Shown one piece after another: positions 7,808 to 13,445 of a DNA stretch of 40,966 nt; the first letter of the stretch is position 1, and each line of letters begins with the position of its first letter. A model generated the notes under the pieces. That model was not told where the DNA came from. It made no database searches and saw only the letters and a list, made by a program, of their open reading frames with translations. The DNA is from an uncultured Mollicutes bacterium (lineage in GTDB: Bacteria; Bacillota_I; Bacilli_A; RFN20; CAG-826), in NCBI GenBank assembly GCA_945935945.1, contig CAMESA010000003.1:1-40966 (forward strand). The letters run 5' to 3'. The position numbers were made by a program, and so were the translations under genes.

Positions 7808-7845
7808 AATGGTGCTTTGGTTGTCCGCTAGAGCACCATTTTTTA
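7808..7845 (+). terminator. Intrinsic terminator
   Basis: A perfect 9-bp stem, AATGGTGCT (7808-7816) with AGCACCATT (7832-7840), followed by a T-run. It ends the unit that starts at the 7315 promoter. Confidence 0.92.
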
Positions 7846-7855
7846 TATCTTTAAA

Positions 7856-7905
7856 AATTAATCGTAATAAAACGACTTTACTTTTTTATCAAATCAGAAT
7901 ATAAT
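7856..7905 (+). promoter_or_regulatory. Box-type promoter 5
   Basis: Box AATTAATCGTAATAA (7856-7870), 6-bp gap, TTTACT (7877-7882), 17 bp, TATAAT (7900-7905). Drives the operon from 7935; the last occurrence of the box in this window. Confidence 0.87.
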
Positions 7906-7934
7906 ATATACATAAACGATTGGAGTAACAAACA

Positions 7935-8405
7935 ATGAAAAAGTATTTAACTGAAACAGATTTCTTGTTGAAAGAAGTTTTAAGAGATATTGTTCGTAGA
8001 TGTAATGATAAACGGCGTTGGAATTATCAATATTATGGTGAAAAAGGTATAAAAGTTTGTGATGAATGGAAGAATAATTTTTTCTGTTTTAGAGATTGGG
8101 CATTGAAAACAGGTTACAGAAAAGGCTTGAGTATAGACAGAATAGATTCGAAAGGAAATTATTGTCCTGAGAATTGCCGATGGGTCGATGTCCACACTCA
8201 ATGCGCTAATAGAAACAAACGCTCTGATAACAAAAGTGGTTATACGGGAGTTATGTTTAACAAAGCAAGAAACAACTGGACTGCGTGCATTGGTATCAAT
8301 GGTAAACTAAAATACATAGGGTGTGCAAAAACTCCAGAAGAAGCCAAAGAGAAAAGAAACAGTTACATTATAGAAAACAATTTGACAGAATACAATTTAC
8401 AATAA
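7935..8405 (+). CDS. HNH-like/AP2 domain phage protein (selfish-gene type)
   Basis: 156 residues in two parts. Residues 30-95 resemble the HNH-like block of phage AP2 proteins: YYGEKGIKVCDEW, FRDWALKTGYRKGLSIDRID, then NYCPENCRWV. Residues 100-150 look like an AP2 DNA-binding domain (SGYTGVMFNKARNNW, then KTPEEAKEKRNSYI). Such proteins are usually homing-endonuclease relatives. It has a paralogue at 19092. It is first behind a box-type promoter, unusual for a selfish gene, and may have been recruited. Confidence 0.75.
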   Translation: MKKYLTETDFLLKEVLRDIVRRCNDKRRWNYQYYGEKGIKVCDEWKNNFFCFRDWALKTGYRKGLSIDRIDSKGNYCPENCRWVDVHTQCANRNKRSDNKSGYTGVMFNKARNNWTACIGINGKLKYIGCAKTPEEAKEKRNSYIIENNLTEYNLQ

Positions 8406-8424
8406 GGATAAAGGAGAATAAGCA

Positions 8425-8865
8425 ATGAGTCATTCAAGAATTTTAGTATTAGACAACAGTAATTATGATTGCGACCAAATCTTTGAAGAGATGCAGTCCT
8501 ATGGTAATGGTGTTGATTATGTAGATGATAGCACTGATACACTTGACCAAGATTGTGAATGGTTTTTGAATTATGCTAGTTGTATGGGATTCAGTAGCAC
8601 CAGTGAAGATAATCATAAATTTAAGATTTCTTCTGTTAAAAATTTCTGGGATAATATGACGAAAGATGTTCAACAAATCCTAGAAGATGATGGTGGTATT
8701 ACTGAACTTAATCGTTTTGAACTTGAAGATAGATTAGGTATGAAACGTGGCTTTTGGATTTTAATTGATAATGAGCTTTATACTTTACCATATTTTGTAA
8801 GTATTTATGGTAAGATGAAAGACAAGGAATTTGAAATCACCAAGACACTAGATTATCATATGTAA
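8425..8865 (+). CDS. Hypothetical acidic protein
   Basis: 146 residues, acidic (VDYVDDSTDTLDQDCEWF), with a hydrophobic, β-like C-terminus. SD AAAGGAGAATAAGCA sets the start, 19 bases after the AP2 gene. No domain recognised. Confidence 0.68.
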   Translation: MSHSRILVLDNSNYDCDQIFEEMQSYGNGVDYVDDSTDTLDQDCEWFLNYASCMGFSSTSEDNHKFKISSVKNFWDNMTKDVQQILEDDGGITELNRFELEDRLGMKRGFWILIDNELYTLPYFVSIYGKMKDKEFEITKTLDYHM

Positions 8866-8883
8866 ATTAAAATGGAGAATAAG

Positions 8884-9159
8884 ATGACAAATAAAAAAGG
8901 TTTAGTAGTTAAACAATTTGGTACAGATGGAGATTACTGTACAATCTTTAGCTCTGATACTCAATGGGAAAGATACCTAAAATATCTTATGCTCTGGACT
9001 TTAGAACATCAAGAGGAATATTATGAGGGAATGAGTCCTGCTTGTTATAATGAGTTTTGTGATAACGATGATGAACCAGAGTATTATGAAGAGCAGTTAG
9101 ATTACGCTAAAATAGAACGTGATTGTAAAGAAACCATTAGACATTGGAAAGGAGAATAA
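8884..9159 (+). CDS. Hypothetical acidic protein
   Basis: 91 residues starting MTNKKGLVVKQFGTD. Two ATGs are in frame; I chose the one at 8884 because TGGAGAATAAG precedes it, whereas the ATG at 8872 overlaps that ribosome site. Rich in Glu, Asp and Tyr with several Cys. No known family. Confidence 0.65.
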   Translation: MTNKKGLVVKQFGTDGDYCTIFSSDTQWERYLKYLMLWTLEHQEEYYEGMSPACYNEFCDNDDEPEYYEEQLDYAKIERDCKETIRHWKGE

Positions 9160-9160
9160 T

Positions 9161-9487
9161 ATGCTTGAAACAAAATATATTCCACAAGAGAATGCCAATG
9201 TAATTGTTAATATCTTAAAGAAAGCACAACAAATCAATAAGCTCGTGAAGTTTAAGATAATTGATGATGAGAGCGGTGGTGTGCTTTACTATGGTGATAA
9301 TCCAGAAAAAGCAGTACACGAGATGGACGGTCTTGATTGTAACTTCGGAGTCAATTGTGTAGAGGATTTAGGATATGACCACGATAATAAAGTAGTCGGT
9401 TGGTTTTTCTTTACACCTTATGAAGAATCAGATTGTGTTCTCTGTGATATGACTGATAACGAATTCTGCAATCAATGTGTTAAATAA
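9161..9487 (+). CDS. Hypothetical protein, Cys-rich tail
   Basis: 108 residues starting MLETKYIPQENANVIVN. The ATG at 9161 follows GAAAGGAGAATAAT; the longer frame starts inside the previous gene. The C-terminal 25 residues carry four Cys (CVLCDM and CNQC), a possible zinc site. It lies one base after the previous stop. Function unknown. Confidence 0.65.
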   Translation: MLETKYIPQENANVIVNILKKAQQINKLVKFKIIDDESGGVLYYGDNPEKAVHEMDGLDCNFGVNCVEDLGYDHDNKVVGWFFFTPYEESDCVLCDMTDNEFCNQCVK

Positions 9488-9513
9488 ACTTAATATATGA
9501 AAGGACAACGACA

Positions 9514-9702
9514 ATGAAAGTTAAAGAATTGATTGAACAACTGCAGGGATTACCAGAAGATGATGACATCGTGATTACTGCGATGGACGATAGGTTTTAC
9601 TGTAATGATTTTGAAGTACACTCACCTTATGATGATGGACAAGCACAAGAAATTATTTTGAACGTGTATGTTAATGATTTTGATACATTTGGGGAGGATT
9701 AA
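9514..9702 (+). CDS. Small acidic phage protein
   Basis: 62 residues starting MKVKELIEQLQGLPEDDDIV. This opening (K-E-L-I-x-x-L) followed by a short acidic β-rich body is a common phage small-protein type without assigned function. GAAAGGACAACGACA precedes the ATG. Confidence 0.65.
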   Translation: MKVKELIEQLQGLPEDDDIVITAMDDRFYCNDFEVHSPYDDGQAQEIILNVYVNDFDTFGED

Positions 9703-9705
9703 ATT

Positions 9706-10011
9706 ATGGAAAGTTATAGACAATTTACCAGAGATCTTGGAACTTGGTATGGTATGCTCTGTCGTAATAAAAAGACAGGTAAGATTCATATATATGCTTT
9801 AAGACGTGATTCAGGTAATCCAGAAGAACTGCTTGACAAAAATTATGAATCCATTGAAACGAGACTACTTACAAATCCAAGAGCATTATTGCTTGCTAAT
9901 TACCACAAAAAGCTGCCAATTAAAGATACCAAATATAAGTTTGATTTCTTTACTTATGCTTGCGGTGGTAATTTTTCAGAAGAATACAGAAACGAATTTA
10001 AGGAGAATTAA
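9706..10011 (+). CDS. Hypothetical protein
   Basis: 101 residues with several Trp/Tyr at the start (LGTWYGMLCRNKKTGKIHIY) and a basic middle. GGGGAGGATTAAATT precedes the ATG, 3 bases after the previous stop. No domain recognised. Confidence 0.65.
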   Translation: MESYRQFTRDLGTWYGMLCRNKKTGKIHIYALRRDSGNPEELLDKNYESIETRLLTNPRALLLANYHKKLPIKDTKYKFDFFTYACGGNFSEEYRNEFKEN

Positions 10012-10012
10012 A

Positions 10013-10117
10013 ATGAGAGAAGTATATAAAGTAGCAGACCCTAAACGAATTGGTATTCACATTGAACCAAGACCTAACCTTGATGTTTTTGTCTATACTG
10101 ATGGCCAAAGGAGATGA
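10013..10117 (+). CDS. 34-residue hypothetical peptide
   Basis: A short gene set by AAGGAGAATTAAA and ATG at 10013, starting MREVYKVADPKRIGIHIEPR. A longer frame running back into the previous gene has no ribosome site and is not used. Its stop coincides with the next gene's start region, so translation is probably coupled. Confidence 0.55.
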   Translation: MREVYKVADPKRIGIHIEPRPNLDVFVYTDGQRR

Positions 10118-10118
10118 T

Positions 10119-10331
10119 ATGGCTAAACCAAAAGTTAGGATAGAAATAGGAAAGAGCTATAGAGGATTAGTCAATGGTGCTATCTTCAAAATTGTCAAGG
10201 AAGTAGAAGATAAACTTAGACGTGGTAAATATTTTCTCGTAGAATTTCCAAGCCAACCAGATAAACCAGAGTGGCAAAGAACCTATGGTGAATCTTTTTT
10301 ACAGCACTTACTTATAGAACCAATAGATTAA
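10119..10331 (+). CDS. Small β-rich hypothetical protein
   Basis: 70 residues starting MAKPKVRIEIGKSYRGLVNG. The ATG at 10119 follows CAAAGGAGATGAT. Alternating hydrophobics (GAIFKIVKEVED, KYFLVEFPSQ) suggest a small β-barrel like those of other phage SH3-fold proteins, though I cannot assign one. It is the penultimate gene before the sRNA candidate. Confidence 0.62.
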   Translation: MAKPKVRIEIGKSYRGLVNGAIFKIVKEVEDKLRRGKYFLVEFPSQPDKPEWQRTYGESFLQHLLIEPID

Positions 10332-10348
10332 ATGAAAGGAATAAAATA

Positions 10349-10480
10349 ATGTGGTACGTAGAATTAAATGACAGAATTATCCCTCAACCTTATCAATATT
10401 ATCACGATTGTTTGGAAGAGTGCAGAAGATTAAGTGAGGAAATGTGTGCTGTTAGAACCAGACCTGTTTGGGTTGGCTAA
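10349..10480 (+). CDS. 43-residue hypothetical peptide
   Basis: A small ORF starting MWYVELNDRIIPQPYQYYHD, with a GAAAGGA site 8-9 bases upstream. The middle is acidic and Cys-containing (CLEECRRLSEEMC). It is the last protein gene of the left block; the sRNA candidate begins 15 bases after its stop. Confidence 0.5.
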   Translation: MWYVELNDRIIPQPYQYYHDCLEECRRLSEEMCAVRTRPVWVG

Positions 10481-10494
10481 GCTCACAGGAACGT

Positions 10495-10650
10495 CGTACA
10501 GAGCAAAGTAGGTATCAAGATGAGTTACCATACCAGAAAGATACTGAACTGCTCTGTACGGTCAAAAAATCGCCTAAGAACTCGTTCTGTTCTCCTTCGT
10601 ATTCTCCTTCGCATAAAAATAACCCCTAACCAAATAAGCTAGGGGTTTTG
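10495..10650 (+). ncRNA. Candidate anti-Shine-Dalgarno small RNA
   Basis: Three elements in order. First, a long hairpin whose outer stem is a perfect 11-bp pair, CGTACAGAGCA (10495-10505) with TGCTCTGTACG (10550-10560), with inner pairing options GGTAT/ATACC. Second, an unpaired stretch with two copies of TTCTCCTTCG (10590-10599 and 10602-10611). Third, an intrinsic terminator. UUCUCCUU is the exact complement of AAGGAGAA, the ribosome site before many genes in the first 10 kb. It lacks its own clear promoter, so it may be the processed 3' end of the operon transcript. The structure is seen; the regulatory role is inferred. Confidence 0.5.
10621..10650. terminator. Bidirectional intrinsic terminator
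   Basis: AACCCCTA (10621-10628) pairs perfectly with TAGGGGTT (10640-10647), with T-rich sequence on the right and A-rich on the left. It can end both the rightward left block and the leftward gene that stops at 10678. Confidence 0.9.
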
Positions 10651-10677
10651 TCATATCTGAACTATCTGTGGGTTCAA

Positions 10678-11049
10678 TTACATGTCATAGCGGATTGTAG
10701 CATAGACAACTGTATTACCTGCACGTTCAAAAGATTTCGTTCTAGAATATCTAACTGACATCGGAGCAGCTAATTTAACATCTTCGTGGCCATTTAAACC
10801 AGGAACAGTTAATGTAGCTTCAGCAGCGATTTCTTTATAGCCTAAAGGAGCAAGAATATCTTCAGCATAAGCAAAGTTTTTATACTTCAATACAACTGAT
10901 TTCTTTCCTTCAGTAGCACCAGATCCGTTACTAGCAGATTCTTCTTTAGAAACAACATCTTCGTAAACGGTAGCAGCAATCTCTTTAACAAGCTTGCCTT
11001 CTTCATCTTTTTCGAGCAACACTGAGCCCGCAGCAATACATTTTTTCAT
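10678..11049 (-). CDS. Probable small structural/capsid-associated protein
   Basis: 123 residues starting MKKCIAAGSVLLEKDEEGK. I chose the ATG at 11049 because AAAGGA lies about 9 bases upstream of it, whereas the ATG at 11058 touches that site. It is β-rich with an Ala/Val-heavy composition and less AT-rich than the accessory genes, like the capsid gene upstream on the same strand. The neighbourhood suggests a head decoration or other structural protein, but I recognise no family. It may be read from the capsid transcript past the intervening homing endonuclease. Confidence 0.55.
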   Translation of the reverse strand: MKKCIAAGSVLLEKDEEGKLVKEIAATVYEDVVSKEESASNGSGATEGKKSVVLKYKNFAYAEDILAPLGYKEIAAEATLTVPGLNGHEDVKLAAPMSVRYSRTKSFERAGNTVVYATIRYDM

Positions 11050-11257
11050 ATTTATCATTCCTTTTTATTTAAGGTACGCTTATAAGAACTACTCGAACAG
11101 ACCAGCGCAATCAATCTGTCTGTTTATATAGAACTGTTTAATTTTTATATTTTATTATATTTTAAGAGCATTGTTAGTGAATATATGCGTGAGCCTGCTC
11201 GTGAGCTCGCTCTTAAAGCGTGCTCTTAAAAGAATTATAAAACAGCGAAAAAATGAC

Positions 11258-11286
11258 TTTACAATTATAGAAAAGTGTAGTATTAT
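11258..11286 (+). promoter_or_regulatory. Promoter of small RNA candidate 1
   Basis: TTTACA (11258-11263), 17 bp, TATTAT (11281-11286), preceded by AAAAAATGAC. The spacer resembles that of the second unit (AATT.TA.AAAAGTGT), pointing to duplication. Confidence 0.7.
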
Positions 11287-11292
11287 ATAATC

Positions 11293-11428
11293 AATAAAGA
11301 AATACAGTGTTTAAAATATTGGTTCTTTATTCTCAATCCATCCAGTATTTAACCATTTGTTTTTCCTAGAATTGGTTTATGTTTTTTTTTCGAACTCCGA
11401 TTATGCCTATGGGAATCGGGGTTTTTTA
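11293..11428 (+). ncRNA. Candidate small RNA 1 (about 135 nt)
   Basis: Starts about 7 bases after the 11281 -10 element and ends at a hairpin, CTCCGATT (11395-11402) with AATCGGGG (11414-11421), then a T-run. No ORF with a ribosome site lies inside. It runs opposite to the flanking structural genes. Its ends are predicted only from promoter and terminator. Confidence 0.5.
11395..11428 (+). terminator. Terminator of small RNA candidate 1
   Basis: An 8-bp stem with one G-T pair, an 11-base loop, then TTTTTT. Confidence 0.8.
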
Positions 11429-11559
11429 TGCTCATAACACCACTCATACACGTGAAAGTTGAATTACGTAAAATCAATAAGTTAGTATCACTTTTTGTAG
11501 GGTTAAAATACAATTAAGAGCACTGTTAATTACAACCTATGCGTTTATAAAAAAATGAC

Positions 11560-11588
11560 TTGACAATTGTAAAAAAGTGTGATATATA
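11560..11588 (+). promoter_or_regulatory. Promoter of small RNA candidate 2
   Basis: TTGACA (11560-11565), a perfect -35 consensus, 17 bp, TATATA (11583-11588), preceded by AAAAAAATGAC. Confidence 0.75.
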
Positions 11589-11594
11589 TACTTT

Positions 11595-11662
11595 TGCATT
11601 GATAACTTATGCTTAGTCGTATAGCTCTGGTGTAAATTTCCCTTACATTGGAGCTTTTTTTT
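11595..11662 (+). ncRNA. Candidate small RNA 2 (about 65 nt)
   Basis: A short unit from the 11560 promoter to a two-part hairpin, AGCTC-TGG-TGTAA / TTACA-TTG-GAGCT (11623-11655), followed by a T-run that reaches the stop codon of the opposing endonuclease gene. The transcript would be almost entirely a short leader plus this hairpin. Confidence 0.5.
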
Positions 11663-11663
11663 T
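11623..11663 (+). terminator. Terminator of small RNA candidate 2
   Basis: Perfect outer (AGCTC/GAGCT) and inner (TGTAA/TTACA) stems separated by 3-base internal loops, then at least eight T. There is no U-run on the other strand, so it acts rightward. Confidence 0.85.
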
Positions 11664-13296
11664 AATCTGCATACCATACAAACTTCTTAGAACCACAACC
11701 GTAACATTCAAAGAGCTTACCTTCTTGTACCATTAGTTTATATTGTTGATAAGCATAAGGACTACGGTTTATACGTATCATTTTATTAGTTTTAGTTATA
11801 TAAAATTTATCTGGCCCTGTAAATCCTTCAAATTGGAATCCAGACTCTTCATAACCTTTACCGCTGAATAAGTTCCAATCACTAAAACACAATATATTAT
11901 TCGGTTTATATATATCTATGAAATGTTTAAGAAGTTTACTAGTACCACCAATTACTTTATTATTACTGGATAGGCAACCACGAACCCATTCCCATTCATA
12001 ATTATTCTTACCAGCAACACTATATTGTCTAGCTTTATTAAACGACGCTATCTGTACTAATTTACTTTTATAATACAATCCTAATTTAACAGTAGCACTC
12101 CTATAACCTTGTACGTGATACTTCTCACAAAATTCTCTATAATCTTTTGTATTAACTTCTCTTATTTCACATTTACGAGCATATATCTTTTCACCACGTA
12201 TTAATCCTAACCGTGCTGCTACAATATCCTTTATGACTTCAGGTTGAGTATTCCATTGATCTTCCCATACTTGTATAAGCTCTATTCCATTCTCATAAGC
12301 AGTAACGTTCTTATTAAAATGATAGTTACGTGATCTTCTATTGATTCCATTAAGAGCGTGATAATATATACCGTTAAACTCTATTCCAACTCTTTTTTCC
12401 TCAATATATATATCTATTTCAAATCTGTTACATCCTTTACCAATCACATATTTACTTGTTTTAAACCCTAAGGATCCAATAAACTCTCTTAACTCATTTT
12501 CACCTTTAGAAGAATATGACGTACCATTCTGTTCTTTAGTATAGTTCATCTTAAGATAACGCTCGGTCCAATCTTCTTCAGTTAAACTTTTATTATATTC
12601 GTGTATACTTCTAGCAATCTTTTCACGTACACTTTCTCTACCACTACTCTCAGACATTATCTTACTATGTTTCTCTAATAATTCAGGATCACTCCACACA
12701 CGTAATTGCTTTTGGCGTTGTTCTTCCCTTTTTTCTTCAGTCCATACATCCTTTATACTTTCCTTAAACTTAGTTATAGCTTCAGGACTTGCCTTTTTAC
12801 CTTTATTCCAAGCTTCTCTCCCCATACAAGACTCTGATAATTTAGCTTTCTCTTCTTCACTTCTTACTCTATTAGCAACACATTCCGAAGAGCAGTACTT
12901 TTGAGGTTTATCTCTTCTGGTCTTAAATGTTTTTCCACAAGTAGGACATATGACTTCGATTATATCTTCTTCATTTCGTTTTAAGCGTTCTGAGCGTGCC
13001 TTTTCCATTAAACCTAATATCTCCCTGCTCAAATCATCTTCCCACGCTCCTTGCTCTTCTAACGGCTTTCTAGCATTATAGTAATTGTAATTTCGAACAA
13101 CTGGTATATTAATCTTACGAAACTTAAACCAATCTCTAAAAGAATCAAGCGGTACTCCCAATGTTCTCGCTATAGTTGGTTTACCTTCTTTAGTAACAGC
13201 ATCATATATCAATTGTTCAGGTACACTAAGCCAATCTTCTTTAGTGAAATTAGTGTTAGCTTTACCTTTATGCTCTGGTTGATTTTGTTTTGGCAT
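11662..13296 (-). CDS. Vsr/EDxHD-type homing endonuclease with NUMOD3
   Basis: 544 residues from MPKQNQPEHKG. I chose this ATG because TTGGAG precedes it; the longer frame adds a hydrophobic stretch without a ribosome site. Parts in order: an N-terminal HTH-like region; a zinc finger around residues 117-139 (CPTCGKTF, CSSEC); a NUMOD3-like motif near 158-180 (MGREAWNKGKKASPEA); and a PD-(D/E)XK Vsr-like nuclease core near 262-350 with E271, D295 (FEIDIYI) and E306 (GIEFNG), then GIELIQVWEDQW. A large C-terminal domain ends in CYGCG. It is probably a free-standing homing endonuclease lodged between capsid genes. Confidence 0.8.
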   Translation of the reverse strand: MPKQNQPEHKGKANTNFTKEDWLSVPEQLIYDAVTKEGKPTIARTLGVPLDSFRDWFKFRKINIPVVRNYNYYNARKPLEEQGAWEDDLSREILGLMEKARSERLKRNEEDIIEVICPTCGKTFKTRRDKPQKYCSSECVANRVRSEEEKAKLSESCMGREAWNKGKKASPEAITKFKESIKDVWTEEKREEQRQKQLRVWSDPELLEKHSKIMSESSGRESVREKIARSIHEYNKSLTEEDWTERYLKMNYTKEQNGTSYSSKGENELREFIGSLGFKTSKYVIGKGCNRFEIDIYIEEKRVGIEFNGIYYHALNGINRRSRNYHFNKNVTAYENGIELIQVWEDQWNTQPEVIKDIVAARLGLIRGEKIYARKCEIREVNTKDYREFCEKYHVQGYRSATVKLGLYYKSKLVQIASFNKARQYSVAGKNNYEWEWVRGCLSSNNKVIGGTSKLLKHFIDIYKPNNILCFSDWNLFSGKGYEESGFQFEGFTGPDKFYITKTNKMIRINRSPYAYQQYKLMVQEGKLFECYGCGSKKFVWYAD

Positions 13297-13381
13297 TCTA
13301 TTTTCTCCAATTAGGTTAAATTTATATTGTATTAGAACACAGGGTTGATTTATTGTCAAGAGAAAAAAGCGCATAAAGAAC

Positions 13382-13418
13382 AAAAAAAATCCCCAGGAAA
13401 TAACCCAGGGACTTTTTT
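13382..13418 (-). terminator. Terminator after the capsid gene
   Basis: On the minus strand TCCCTGG pairs with CCTGGGGA across a 7-base loop (one mismatch), followed by eight U. The A/T symmetry makes it potentially bidirectional. It separates the capsid gene from the endonuclease, so the latter may need read-through or its own promoter. Confidence 0.75.
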
Positions 13419-13445
13419 AACAGTTTAAGCTCTACAGCCTAGAAA

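Larger units (their letters stand above)
11050..11661. other. Gene-free stretch with repeats and two small transcription units
   Basis: About 600 bases without a credible protein gene. It holds a cluster of GAGC/GCTC inverted repeats: TTAAGAGC at 11162, with GCTCTTAA at 11209 and 11222. A direct repeat TTAAGAGCA(T/C)TGTTA occurs at 11162-11176 and 11514-11528. Two rightward promoter-to-terminator units follow (separate entries), each lying downstream of one repeat copy. Confidence 0.6.

Noticed and set aside
10495..10560. The 66-base hairpin as a possible tRNA or tRNA-like gene
   Set aside because: The length is suggestive, but the 11-bp terminal stem and lack of D- and T-arm signatures do not fit a tRNA.
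10590..10611. Reading the two TTCTCCTTCG copies as ribosome sites on the minus strand (CGAAGGAGAA)
   Set aside because: No start codon or ORF follows at suitable distance on the minus strand.
11389..11402. A TTCGAACTCC sequence resembling a tRNA T-loop
   Set aside because: No acceptor stem, anticodon arm or CCA context fits around it; the pairing there is explained by the terminator hairpin.
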